A stretch of 64,000 nt of DNA, from assembly GCA_934316925.1 (NCBI GenBank), contig CAKREC010000001.1, forward strand, positions 1 through 64,000. The letters run 5' to 3'. Position numbers and translations under genes: made by a program. The stretch is from an uncultured Eubacterium sp. (GTDB taxonomy: Bacteria; Bacillota; Clostridia; Lachnospirales; Lachnospiraceae). Positions 56,463 through 64,000 of the stretch are shown piece after piece; the stretch's first letter is position 1; every line of letters starts with the position of its first letter. A model generated the notes under the pieces. The model was not told the origin of the DNA, ran no database searches, and worked only from the letters and a program-made list of their open reading frames with translations.

Positions 56463-56519
56463 TATGATAAAAGAAGCAAATTAGAGGTTGCAGGACGATG
56501 ACCTTAGAACGGAGAAGTC

Positions 56520-56960
56520 ATGGATATTCGTATTGATTCCACACAACAAGTCAATCAGACTACCGGCACCAGACAGACGCAGGAGACGTCGGATGATTTT
56601 CGGTTTACTCTTATGAGTTCGATCGAAGATGCCGGTTTAAAAGAGCGCCTGAATGCATTGATGGAAGAGATTACGATGCAGGGCAAGCGCCTGGGCAAGA
56701 AGATGGATGTCCGGGATATGAAACACTATCGGAAGCTGATCAAAGAATTTCTCAACGAAGTAGTAAATCGTTCGCACAAGTTCAGCCGTGAGAATTTTTT
56801 GGATCGGCGTGGACGACACCGGGTGTATGGGATGATCAAGTTAGTAGATAAAGCATTGGATGAACTGGCAGGGGAACTGATCAAGGAAGAGAAAGACGCC
56901 ATAGCGATACTGAGCAAGGTGGATGAGATCCGGGGACTTTTGCTGGACATTATAACATAA
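56520..56960 (+). CDS. yaaR: YaaR family protein (DUF327)
   Basis: 146 aa, almost all helical, with a polar Gln/Thr-rich first 25 residues. Family pattern: FRFTLMSSIEDAGLKERLNALMEEITMQGKRLGKKMDVRDMKHYRKLIKEFLNEVVNRSHKFSRENFLDRRGRHRVYGMIKLVDKALDELA, recognised in pieces (MDVRDMKHYRKLIKEFL, RRGRHRVYGMIKLVDKALD). Function unknown; it is conserved next to holB in Firmicutes and lies 12 bp upstream of it here. AACGGAG precedes the ATG. Confidence 0.9.
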   Translation: MDIRIDSTQQVNQTTGTRQTQETSDDFRFTLMSSIEDAGLKERLNALMEEITMQGKRLGKKMDVRDMKHYRKLIKEFLNEVVNRSHKFSRENFLDRRGRHRVYGMIKLVDKALDELAGELIKEEKDAIAILSKVDEIRGLLLDIIT

Positions 56961-56972
56961 AGGGAGGAAACT

Positions 56973-57956
56973 ATGTTTGCGTTTTCAGAGATAGTAGGAC
57001 ATGAACAGATCAAAGAGCATTTGCAGACGGCGATCCGGGATGGAAAGCCGTTTCACGCATATATTTTTCAGGGAGATGTAGGAGTCGGCAAGGAGACGAT
57101 GGCCAAGACATTTGCAGCCGGACTGCAGTGCAAAGGTCAGGGAGAAAAGCCTTGCAAGGAATGTGTGTCCTGTCATCAGGCAGAGTCGGGAAATCAGCCG
57201 GACATTATCTGGGTCACACGGGAAAAAGCGAGTCTTGGTGTGGATGAGATCCGCCAAAAACTCTGCAATACGATGGACATTAAACCATTTTCCAGTCCAT
57301 ATAAGATTTACATTGTACCGGAAGCGGAGACAATGACAGTAGAAGCTCAGAATGCACTTCTCAAGACAATTGAGGAGCCGCCGGAGTATGGTGTTGTTAT
57401 CCTGCTCACCAGCAATATATCTGAGCTGCTTCCGACGATACAGTCGCGCTGCCTGACGATGGAATTTCGTCCGTTGAGTACATTGGCGGTCGAAGAATAT
57501 CTGCGCAGACAGTGTCAGATACCGGATTATCTGGCAAAAGCAAGTGCGGCGTTTGCACAGGGCAACCTTGGTAAGGCAGTCCGTTATGCCAGTTCAGAAG
57601 ACTTTATTGAGCGCAAAAACCAGATCATTTCCCTTTTGCGTAATGTACAGAATATGAATGTCAATGAAATGCTGGCAGTCATCAAAGATCTTGGTACACG
57701 CAAGGATGAGATCCGTGATTATATTGATCTTATGGCGCTGTGGTACCGCGATGTGTTGATCTTTAAGGCGACGAAAAATATCAATCAGCTTTTATTCCAG
57801 GAAGAATCTTCTTATATAGCCAAAGAAGCCAGTGAGCGCAGCTATGAGAAGATCGAAGAGATTTTACAGGCGTTTGAAAAAGCCAAAGTCCGCATCAAAG
57901 CTTATGTAAATTTTGATGTGACGATGGAATTGATGCTTTTGACATTGAAAGAATAG
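56973..57956 (+). CDS. holB: DNA polymerase III delta-prime subunit
   Basis: 327 aa clamp-loader AAA+ protein. FSEIVGHEQIKEHLQTAI starts it, Walker A GDVGVGKETMAK is near 34, and the zinc module CKGQGEKPCKECVSCHQ is near 50-68. SRC appears in TIQSRCLTMEF near 157. It forms the stator of the clamp loader that puts DnaN on primed DNA. Position between yaaR and ricT is canonical. GGAGG lies 7 nt before the ATG. Confidence 0.93.
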   Translation: MFAFSEIVGHEQIKEHLQTAIRDGKPFHAYIFQGDVGVGKETMAKTFAAGLQCKGQGEKPCKECVSCHQAESGNQPDIIWVTREKASLGVDEIRQKLCNTMDIKPFSSPYKIYIVPEAETMTVEAQNALLKTIEEPPEYGVVILLTSNISELLPTIQSRCLTMEFRPLSTLAVEEYLRRQCQIPDYLAKASAAFAQGNLGKAVRYASSEDFIERKNQIISLLRNVQNMNVNEMLAVIKDLGTRKDEIRDYIDLMALWYRDVLIFKATKNINQLLFQEESSYIAKEASERSYEKIEEILQAFEKAKVRIKAYVNFDVTMELMLLTLKE

Positions 57957-57989
57957 GCAAAAAGCCTTTTGGCAAGAAGGAGAGGAAGG

Positions 57990-58901
57990 ATGAAGACAAT
58001 TATAGGAGTGCGCTTCCGCCAGGCGGGTAAAGTGTACTATTTCAATCCAGGAAAATATAAATTAAAAAGAGATCAGCACGTGATCGTAGAGACTGCGAAG
58101 GGTGTTGAGATCGGCACGGTAGTTTTGCCAAACCGGGAGATGCCGGAAGAGAAGATTGTTGCTCCGTTGAAGGGCATTTTGAGAGTGGCAACCAAAGAGG
58201 ACGAAGAGACGCAGGCAAAGAACCGTGAAAAGGAAAAAGAAGCATACAAGATCTGTTATGAAAAGATCCACAAGCATGGACTTGAGATGAAACTGATCGA
58301 TGCAGAATATACATTTGACAACAATAAATTGCTTTTTTATTTTACAGCAGATGGACGAATTGATTTCAGGGAATTGGTAAAAGATCTGGCTGGTGTGTTC
58401 CGCACCCGTATTGAACTTCGGCAGATCGGCGTGAGAGATGAGACCAAGATCCGTGGTGGAATCGGTATTTGTGGACGGCCACTGTGCTGTCACACATATT
58501 TGTCCGATTTTGCGCCGGTTTCAATCAAGATGGCAAAAGAACAGAATCTGTCACTGAATCCGACCAAGATTTCCGGTGTATGCGGCCGGTTGATGTGTTG
58601 TCTCAAAAATGAAGAAGAGGCATATGAATATCTGAACCGAAATCTGCCAAATATTGGAAGTAAGGTAAAGACGATGGATGGTCTGGTTGGCGAAGTGCAG
58701 AATGTCAGCGTGTTGAAGCAGCGGGTCAGAGTTGTGGTCACGCTGGACAATGACGAAAAAGAAGTCCGCGATTATGATGTGGACGAGCTGCAGTTCAAAA
58801 AATCAGGTCCGAAAGGACGCATTCAGGACAAACATAACAATGAATTGCGCAAACTGGAAGGATTGGAAAAAAAGGAAGGAAAGTCGAAACTTGATGACTA
58901 A
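57990..58901 (+). CDS. ricT: PSP1-domain protein RicT/YaaT
   Basis: 303 aa from ATG 57990 (AAGGAG 7 nt upstream; an upstream TTG at 57969 is unlikely). The PSP1 domain spans the centre with RIELRQIGVRDETKIRGGIGICGRPLCCHTYLSDFAPVS and the cysteine-rich GVCGRLMCCLKNE; conserved cysteines bind Fe-S in the Bacillus RicAFT complex. That complex affects RNase Y processing, sporulation and competence. RicA/RicF partners are not in this window. The last 8 bp overlap the next gene. Confidence 0.92.
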   Translation: MKTIIGVRFRQAGKVYYFNPGKYKLKRDQHVIVETAKGVEIGTVVLPNREMPEEKIVAPLKGILRVATKEDEETQAKNREKEKEAYKICYEKIHKHGLEMKLIDAEYTFDNNKLLFYFTADGRIDFRELVKDLAGVFRTRIELRQIGVRDETKIRGGIGICGRPLCCHTYLSDFAPVSIKMAKEQNLSLNPTKISGVCGRLMCCLKNEEEAYEYLNRNLPNIGSKVKTMDGLVGEVQNVSVLKQRVRVVVTLDNDEKEVRDYDVDELQFKKSGPKGRIQDKHNNELRKLEGLEKKEGKSKLDD

Positions 58902-59652
58902 ACAATGGCAATCATTGCTTTTAGAAGGTGAACGTGTAGATGATTTACAACGGGACGGATTGATGATCATTCAGAATCCGTCCTGGTTCTGTTTTGGCAT
59001 GGACGCGGTTCTGCTGAGCTCTTTTGCGCGGACAAAAGAGGGCGACCGGTGTCTGGATCTTGGTTGTGGCAATGGAGTGATCCCTATTTTGCTGCAGGCA
59101 AAAGGAAATGGGGATCGATACATAGGTTTGGAAATGCAAAAGGATGTTGCAGAGATGGCAATGCGCAGTGTACAGGGCAATCACTTGGGTGACCGGGTGG
59201 AAATTGTGACTGGAACCGTAGAGGAAGCACTTACATTGTTTCCTGCAGCATCCTTTGATGTTATTACGACGAATCCCCCATATATGACAGGAGCGCACGG
59301 TTTGACCAATGCCAATCCACACAAATGGAAGGCAAGACATGAGACCGTATGTGATCTCGAAAACTGGATCATGACCGCAGCCAAATTACTTAAGCCGTCC
59401 GGTCACTTTTATATGGTACATCGTCCGTTTCGTCTGGCAGAGATCATGGAGACGATGGTGCGGAACCGGCTGGAGCCAAAACGGATGCGGCTGGTATATC
59501 CCTATATCGACAAAGAGCCGAATATGGTTCTGATTGAAGGGGTACGGGGAGGCAACTCCCGTCTGCAGGTAGAACCGCCACTGATCGTATACGAAAAAGA
59601 CGGACAGTATACCGACGAATTGAAAGAAATGTATTATGGAATGGAGAGATAA
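58894..59652 (+). CDS. TrmN6/YabB-type tRNA adenine-N6 methyltransferase
   Basis: 252 aa; the start at 58894 overlaps the ricT stop by 8 bp. The open frame reaches back to 58732 only as an out-of-frame shadow of ricT. FGMDAVLLSSFA is followed by SAM motif CLDLGCGNGVIPILLQ and the N6-adenine catalytic motif TTNPPYM near residue 127. Relatives methylate A37 of tRNA1-Val. Same neighbour order as yaaT-yabB-yabC in Bacillus, but yabA and the GIY-YIG gene are missing. Confidence 0.88.
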   Translation: MTKQWQSLLLEGERVDDLQRDGLMIIQNPSWFCFGMDAVLLSSFARTKEGDRCLDLGCGNGVIPILLQAKGNGDRYIGLEMQKDVAEMAMRSVQGNHLGDRVEIVTGTVEEALTLFPAASFDVITTNPPYMTGAHGLTNANPHKWKARHETVCDLENWIMTAAKLLKPSGHFYMVHRPFRLAEIMETMVRNRLEPKRMRLVYPYIDKEPNMVLIEGVRGGNSRLQVEPPLIVYEKDGQYTDELKEMYYGMER

Positions 59653-59653
59653 T

Positions 59654-60499
59654 ATGGGAATGTTATATTTGTGTGCAACGCCGATTGGCAATCTGGAAGA
59701 CATAACACTTCGTGTACTTCGCGTTTTGCAGGAAGCAGACGTGATCGCAGCGGAAGATACCAGACAGACGATCAAACTGTTGAATCACTATGAGATCAAA
59801 ACTCCATTGATCAGTTATCATGAGCATAATAAAATAGAGAAAACTCCTGTGTTGGTGAAGCGGATGCTGGAAGGAGAGACGATCGCACTGGTGACCGACG
59901 CCGGAACACCGGCAATTTCGGATCCGGGTGAAGATCTGGTCCGGGCATGCTATGAAGCCGGGATTGAAGTCACTTCTCTGCCGGGTCCTGCGGCTGTGAT
60001 CACAGCACTTACCTTATCGGGCATGAGTGCGAGAAGATTTACTTTTGAGGGATTTTTGCCGATGGACAAGAAAGAGCGGGAGCTGGTGTTAGAACGTTTT
60101 CGGACAACAACATGCACAACTATTTTTTATGAGGCACCCCATCGTCTGAAAAAGACACTCACACTGCTGGCAGACACGGTAGGCAGAGAACGGAAAATTG
60201 CTGTGTGCAAAGAATTGACGAAACGCCATGAAACCCGCCTGGGAATGACACTGGCAGAGGCGGTTGATTTTTATGAGGAAAATGAACCCAAAGGGGAGTT
60301 TGTTTTAGTCTTAGAGGGAGCAGATCCGAAAGAGCAGAAGGAACAGGAGCAGCAGCAATGGCAGCAGATGCCTCTTCAGGAACATATGGATCGGTATTTA
60401 TCACAGGGATTGTCAAAGAAAGACGCCATGAAAGCGGTAGCAAAAGATCGGGGAATGCAAAAACGCGAGATCTATAACTTGCTTTTACAAGAAAAATAG
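59654..60499 (+). CDS. rsmI: 16S rRNA 2'-O-methyltransferase RsmI
   Basis: 281 aa from ATG 59654 with GGAGAG 7 nt upstream. Tetrapyrrole-methylase-like fold with family motifs LYLCATPIGNLEDITLRVLRVLQEAD, AAEDTRQTIKLLNHY, LVTDAGTPAISDPGEDLV and LPGPAAVITALTLSG. It 2'-O-methylates C1402 of 16S rRNA. The C-terminus has a Gln/Glu-rich stretch (KEQKEQEQQQWQQ) before the closing helical part. It starts one base after the trmN6 stop and ends the cluster. Confidence 0.95.
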   Translation: MGMLYLCATPIGNLEDITLRVLRVLQEADVIAAEDTRQTIKLLNHYEIKTPLISYHEHNKIEKTPVLVKRMLEGETIALVTDAGTPAISDPGEDLVRACYEAGIEVTSLPGPAAVITALTLSGMSARRFTFEGFLPMDKKERELVLERFRTTTCTTIFYEAPHRLKKTLTLLADTVGRERKIAVCKELTKRHETRLGMTLAEAVDFYEENEPKGEFVLVLEGADPKEQKEQEQQQWQQMPLQEHMDRYLSQGLSKKDAMKAVAKDRGMQKREIYNLLLQEK

Positions 60500-60509
60500 A
60501 AAGTGAAAA

Positions 60510-60535
60510 GGCAGGAGTCTAGGGGAACTCCTGCC
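60510..60535 (+). terminator. Hairpin after rsmI, terminator without a T-run
   Basis: GGCAGGAGT (60510-60518) pairs perfectly with ACTCCTGCC (60527-60535), but ACACTAAAAG follows, not a T-run. It may be a weak terminator or mRNA-stabilising 3' stem. The remaining gap to 60659 shows no gene. Confidence 0.45.
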
Positions 60536-60659
60536 ACACTAAAAGGGATATATGATTAAAATAAACTAGCAAGCTTTTGTTATGTACACATAATACCACC
60601 TTTCAACAGATAGGTCAATTAAGGTAATATTAAATGAATATAAAATGATGTTAATAAAA

Positions 60660-60688
60660 TTGAACTAATAGGGTAAAAGTGCTATCAT
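60660..60688 (+). promoter_or_regulatory. Promoter of the transglutaminase-like gene
   Basis: -35 TTGAAC (60660-60665), 17-bp spacer, -10 TATCAT (60683-60688). Confidence 0.65.
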
Positions 60689-60717
60689 GAATATTAATCT
60701 GGAAAGGAGATGGATAC

Positions 60718-61599
60718 ATGAAGAAAATTCTCTTTATGCTGAACCTGGTGTTGCTTGCGGTGGTTCTTATGCCATTGACCGTTCAGGCAAAGACCGTGAT
60801 CTATCCGACAGAAGCCAGTGGGGAAAAAGTGGAAGAAAATGATCTTGGAATCATTGATTATTCGCACACAGAAGATGGCTATGTTATGGTTAAATATAAA
60901 TCAATAACAAAGAAGAAGCGAAAAGCACAGGTTGAGACACCGGCTGGAGATACTTACACATATACCATGAAGTCTAAAGGATATGAAGTGCTTCCGCTTA
61001 CCGCCGGGAATGGCACCTACAAAGTAACGCTGTATGTCAATGTATCCGGGAACAGTTATGCGACGCTGCTGTCCACTACGCTTGATGTGACGTTGTCCAC
61101 TTCTTTCGCTCCATTTCTCAGACCAAATCAATATGTAAATTACAATAAAAAAACAAAAGTTGTTAAAAAAGCTGCTTCGCTGACAAAGAAAAGCAAGTCG
61201 GATCTGGCAAAAGTGAAGAAAGTATACAATTATGTAATAAAGCAGTATAAATATGATAAGAAAAAAGCAAAAACCGTACAAAGTGGTTATATACCAAACC
61301 TGGACAAGATCTACAAACAAAAAAAGGGGATCTGCTTTGATTATGCGGCTGTTATGACGGCAATGCTGCGGAGTCAGGGAATCCCTACGAAACTTGTGAT
61401 CGGCTATACGGGGAACGCGTACCATGCCTGGATCAGTGTCTATTCAAAGAAAAAAGGCTGGATCACCGGGGCGATTTATTTTAACGGAAAAAAATGGCAG
61501 TTGATGGATCCGACATTTGCATCCACAGGAAAATCGAGCAAATCGATCATGAAATACATTGGCAATGGAAAAAATTACAAGGCAAAATACAGTTACTAG
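60718..61599 (+). CDS. Secreted transglutaminase-like protein
   Basis: 293 aa. Signal peptide with MPLTVQAKT cleavage region near 24. A basic beta-type domain (residues 30-140) precedes a transglutaminase-like core: KGICFDYAAVMTAMLRSQGIPT (Cys near 205), YHAWISVYSK (His near 235) and QLMDPTFAS (Asp near 263), the full Cys-His-Asp triad. Many lysines (KKKKRKAQ, NKKTKVVKK) suggest wall or polyanion contact. Activity may be peptidase or crosslinking. AAGGAGATGGATAC precedes the ATG. Own promoter; the secretion-type operon follows 44 bp later. Confidence 0.8.
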   Translation: MKKILFMLNLVLLAVVLMPLTVQAKTVIYPTEASGEKVEENDLGIIDYSHTEDGYVMVKYKSITKKKRKAQVETPAGDTYTYTMKSKGYEVLPLTAGNGTYKVTLYVNVSGNSYATLLSTTLDVTLSTSFAPFLRPNQYVNYNKKTKVVKKAASLTKKSKSDLAKVKKVYNYVIKQYKYDKKKAKTVQSGYIPNLDKIYKQKKGICFDYAAVMTAMLRSQGIPTKLVIGYTGNAYHAWISVYSKKKGWITGAIYFNGKKWQLMDPTFASTGKSSKSIMKYIGNGKNYKAKYSY

Positions 61600-61643
61600 A
61601 TCTGTTGCCGGATTGAAGATGATGGGAAAGGAAAGAGCATTCT

Positions 61644-62687
61644 ATGGTGAAATTTAGTCATCCATACATATCAGATATTTCGCTGGAGATGGCAATGCTG
61701 CTTCATGGCGGAGTTGGAAGTGAGGAGTGCCTGTACCTTCTTATGGAGGATGAGACAGACAAACGCATCAAAAAAGTTTATGAGAACATGGCACAGGTTC
61801 TGGCGGAAGGAAACAGCCTTTCCCAGGCAATGAAAGAGAGCCATGCCTTTCCTGAGTATGTGTGCCAGATGGTAGAGACGGGAGAACAGACGGGACGTTT
61901 GGAACAGGCGTTTCGATCGTTATCGGCGTACTATCTGCAGCAGACGCAGCTGACCGAAGAGGTGCGTAGCGCGCTGGCGTATCCCGGCATGTTGTTTATT
62001 ATGATGTTGATGATCATAGGCGTTTTGTTGATGAAAGTACTTCCGGTATTCAATGAAGTGTATCAACAGCTCGGTGGAACGATGGATGGCATGGCAGCGG
62101 TGCTGCTGGTATGGGGACAGCGTCTCGCAAAATGTCTTCCGATCATAGGAGGGATTCTGATCCTTATTTTAATTTTCTCGGTTGTCATCTTAGCATCTTT
62201 GACCGTCCGGGCTAAATTAGCATCGGTGTGGTGCGATCATTTTGGAAGCAGAGGCATTCTTGCCAGGATCAGCACGGTGCGGTTTACAGAGGCGATGGCG
62301 ATGGGTATGATGAGTGGCTTGAATATGGAGCAGGCATTTTCTCTTGCAATGCAATTTTCCTTTGGCGGGAAAAAAGTACGACAGCGCTATCAGGCATGCC
62401 TCCAGCAGCTGGAACAGGGCGAACCGATGGCGGTATGTTTTCGTGAAAATCGAATTCTCCCACCAAATCTTTGCCGGATCCTGGAACTTGGTATCCGGAG
62501 TGGAACGGTAGATGAGGCAATGAAGGAAATTGCTTCACGCTTAAACGAGAGTACACAACGGCAGTTGCAGAAAAAGGTTGGTGCGATCGAACCGGCAATC
62601 GTTATTGTGACTTCGATTCTGGTAGGTATCATTCTTTTGGCGGTAATGATGCCGCTCATCAATATTATGACTACATTAGGATTTTAG
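61644..62687 (+). CDS. Type II secretion/type IV pilus inner-membrane protein (GspF/PilC)
   Basis: 347 aa with two T2SSF domains (about 5-125 and 205-325) each followed by hydrophobic segments; three membrane helices in total (LFIMMLMIIGVLLMKVLPV, ILILIFSVVILASL, VIVTSILVGIILLAVMMPL). Motifs GEQTGRLEQAFRSLS and GIRSGTVDEAMKEIASRL are the twin GxxxGxL repeats. It is the platform of a pseudopilus machine. No GspE/PilB ATPase gene lies upstream in this window, so it must be elsewhere or supplied in trans. First gene of an operon that runs off the window. Confidence 0.88.
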   Translation: MVKFSHPYISDISLEMAMLLHGGVGSEECLYLLMEDETDKRIKKVYENMAQVLAEGNSLSQAMKESHAFPEYVCQMVETGEQTGRLEQAFRSLSAYYLQQTQLTEEVRSALAYPGMLFIMMLMIIGVLLMKVLPVFNEVYQQLGGTMDGMAAVLLVWGQRLAKCLPIIGGILILILIFSVVILASLTVRAKLASVWCDHFGSRGILARISTVRFTEAMAMGMMSGLNMEQAFSLAMQFSFGGKKVRQRYQACLQQLEQGEPMAVCFRENRILPPNLCRILELGIRSGTVDEAMKEIASRLNESTQRQLQKKVGAIEPAIVIVTSILVGIILLAVMMPLINIMTTLGF

Positions 62688-62709
62688 ATCTGTTTTAGGA
62701 GATGTGCAT

Positions 62710-63021
62710 ATGAAGAAAAAGCATGTGGTGTATACGATTGCCTTTCTCATGATTCTTGTTGTGATCGTCTGGGGAATGAGCAGGACGGCGGCCCATATCG
62801 GAAAGGACACCGGTCAAAAGACGATGGAACAACTTGAGCAGAGCATACGGCGTGCTACGATATCGTGTTATGCCAATGAAGGCGTGTACCCGCCAGATCT
62901 TTCCTATCTGAAGGAGCATTATGGAATTCAGATCGATGAATCTGCATACACCGTGTTTTATGAGGTTCAAGGCGATAATATGATGCCGGACATTACGGTC
63001 ATGGAAAATCAGAGTCCGTGA
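62710..63021 (+). CDS. Small single-pass protein of the pilus-like operon
   Basis: 103 aa from ATG 62710 (AGGAG 7 nt upstream). An N-terminal membrane helix (YTIAFLMILVVIVWGMS) is followed by an extracytoplasmic helix (TMEQLEQSIRRATISCYANEG) and VYPPDLSYLKEHYGI. The latter half resembles pilin-like modules with a PPDLSYL segment, but no prepilin GFTLIE cleavage site is seen. Function unknown; the 22-bp gap to gspF and the next coupled gene mark it as an operon member. Confidence 0.7.
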   Translation: MKKKHVVYTIAFLMILVVIVWGMSRTAAHIGKDTGQKTMEQLEQSIRRATISCYANEGVYPPDLSYLKEHYGIQIDESAYTVFYEVQGDNMMPDITVMENQSP

Positions 63022-63065
63022 AGAAGCAAGGGGCAATACACAATATGATACAAGGAGCTTTGCGT

Positions 63066-63569
63066 ATGGAATTTTCAGCAAGAAAACATAATATAGAAAA
63101 CATTTTTGTGCTGATCGTATTTGGTATTTTTAGTATCATGATCTTGCTGGTGCTTGTACTGGGTGCGAATTCCTATCATTCTCTTGTAAAACAGGACAGT
63201 GAAAATTATGAAAGTGCGCTGATCCCGGCTTATGTCTGTGCAAAAGTGCGAAGCTTTGACACGGAGGGGGCGGTGTCGACAGGCGCATTTTCGGCAGAGG
63301 ATGAACGTTCAACGCTGCACTTGTATCAGACGATCGAAGGCGAGTCCTATGATACGAGGATCTACTATTATAAGGGGTATATTTATGAGCTGTTTACCTT
63401 GAAAGGAGCAGATCTTGAGCCGGAGGCCGGGAATAAAATATATCCGGCAGCAGGACTGACATTTTCACAGGAAAAAAATGTGATCACGCTGACGGCAACC
63501 AATCAAAATGGTACGACGAGTCAGGCGGCTGTTGGGATCCGCAGTGGAAGGGAGGCATCTTATGAGTGA
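63066..63569 (+). CDS. DUF4860-like pseudopilin-operon protein
   Basis: 167 aa; ATG 63066 is chosen for AAGGAG 8 nt upstream, while the frame extends to a GTG at 63018 that overlaps the previous stop. One N-terminal membrane helix (NIFVLIVFGIFSIMILLVLVLGA) and an extracytoplasmic beta domain with VKQDSENYESALIPAYVCAKVR and IYYYKGYIYELFT. It matches the DUF4860 pattern I associate with lachnospiral pilus operons. Probably a minor pseudopilin-like or structural component. It overlaps the next gene by 8 bp. Confidence 0.68.
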   Translation: MEFSARKHNIENIFVLIVFGIFSIMILLVLVLGANSYHSLVKQDSENYESALIPAYVCAKVRSFDTEGAVSTGAFSAEDERSTLHLYQTIEGESYDTRIYYYKGYIYELFTLKGADLEPEAGNKIYPAAGLTFSQEKNVITLTATNQNGTTSQAAVGIRSGREASYE

Positions 63570-63960
63570 GCGTTTTACAAAAAGTAAAGCACCGCTGGTA
63601 TTGATGGAACAACTGATCATGATCCTTGTGTTTGCGATCACAGCGGCGGTCTGTATTCAGGGATTTGTTCATTCTGTCAGCCTGTCCCGGCAAAGCAGTC
63701 TGCAATGGAAAGCGGTGACACACCAGCAGGAAGTGGTGGAAGTGATCAAGGCAAATCAGGGGAACCTGCAACCGGCAGCAGAACAGTTAGAGGGAACCGT
63801 AACGGACAATGGTCTGGAGCGGGTTTACCGGGAAGATGATATGAAAGTTGTGGTAGAACTTCTTCCAACAGAAGAGTACTTGCAAAAAGCAAATGTAACA
63901 GTATATAATCGTAATAAACAGATTAAGGAGATGGAGGCTGCATGGCAGGTCGAAAAATAA
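63562..63960 (+). CDS. Minor pseudopilin-like protein of unknown family
   Basis: 132 aa from ATG 63562 (GGGAGG upstream, overlapping the preceding gene by 8 bp). The N-terminus KSKAPLVLMEQLIMILVFAI looks like a diverged type III/IV prepilin: basic leader, then hydrophobic helix with a Glu at about the fifth or sixth mature position. The rest (HQQEVVEVIKANQGNLQ, LERVYREDDMKVVVELL) has pilin-like length. The family was not recognised. It overlaps the next start by 19 bp. Confidence 0.65.
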   Translation: MSERFTKSKAPLVLMEQLIMILVFAITAAVCIQGFVHSVSLSRQSSLQWKAVTHQQEVVEVIKANQGNLQPAAEQLEGTVTDNGLERVYREDDMKVVVELLPTEEYLQKANVTVYNRNKQIKEMEAAWQVEK

Positions 63961-64000
63961 AGTCCGGCGTTGTGGGTGGCAGTTCGCTGATCACAATTTT
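63942..64000 (+). CDS. Next operon gene, cut by the window edge
   Basis: Only the first ~20 codons are present (MAGRKIKSGVVGGSSLITI). The ATG at 63942 follows GGAGG, 19 bp inside the end of the preceding gene. A basic leader then GGSSL and a hydrophobic start suggest another single-pass or pseudopilin-like protein. Product cannot be named. Confidence 0.6.
   Translation, partial: MAGRKIKSGVVGGSSLITI

Noticed and set aside
60510..60535. Strong intrinsic terminator after rsmI
   Set aside because: The stem is perfect but the required T-run is missing, so it is listed with low confidence only.

Overview
The window is a chromosomal replication-origin neighbourhood of a low-GC Gram-positive bacterium of the class Clostridia. 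A Lachnospiraceae-type anaerobe fits best. Supporting signs are the dnaA-dnaN-yaaA-recF-gyrB-gyrA order, two TGTTTCACGTGAAACA parS sites next to rsmG-parA-parB, a two-subunit oxygen-labile Fe-S fumarase, DUF4446 and DUF4250 proteins, a SpoVAF-like germination protein and strong AGGAGG ribosome binding sites. This placement is inference; no 16S or marker search was possible.

Layout. 1-10.3 kb: tRNA-Ser and, all on the minus strand, dnaA, dnaN, yaaA, recF, gyrB, gyrA and the two fumarase subunits. The probable oriC lies around dnaA. 10.4-19.5 kb: the mirror-image plus-strand run rpmH-rnpA-yidD-yidC-jag, then mnmE-mnmG-rsmG-parA-parB-DUF4446. 19.5-31.4 kb: tRNA-Lys, a permease, trmB, a D-Ala-D-Ala carboxypeptidase, tyrS, a Y-family polymerase, a kinase/regulator/L,D-transpeptidase operon and metK.

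31.5-38.2 kb is the accessory part. Behind a tRNA-Arg(CCT) gene lie a candidate small RNA and decayed genes, several of which keep both ends but lack their middle. Then come an intact HxlR-MATE pair, two FMN-barrel proteins (one fused to a 2[4Fe-4S] ferredoxin), a Zn-macrodomain ADP-ribose hydrolase and another MATE relic. 38.2-48.1 kb holds a second AI-2E-type permease, GNAT, DUF4250, spoVAF, nfo, a GH42 beta-galactosidase, and metG-tatD-rsmA.

48.2-53.6 kb has a PrcB-like lipoprotein, a large surface protein ending in a degenerate C39-like fold, a mosaic cytidine deaminase with a 54-bp diverged copy just downstream, and an rRNA methyltransferase. An RNA-like gene-free interval (53.64-53.86 kb) follows. 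54-60.5 kb is the Firmicutes cluster decarboxylase-kinase-yaaR-holB-ricT-trmN6-rsmI, with a guanylate-kinase-like enzyme where tmk is expected. 60.7-64 kb has a secreted transglutaminase-like protein and the start of a type II secretion/type IV pilus-like operon that runs off the window.

Themes: replication and segregation (dnaA, dnaN, recF, gyrAB, parABS), RNA modification (mnmE/G, rsmG, trmB, rsmA, rsmF-like, trmN6, rsmI, rnpA), membrane insertion (yidC/yidD/jag) and envelope remodelling (carboxypeptidase, L,D-transpeptidase). Start codons were moved to downstream ATG/TTG codons wherever a clear ribosome binding site decided the matter.
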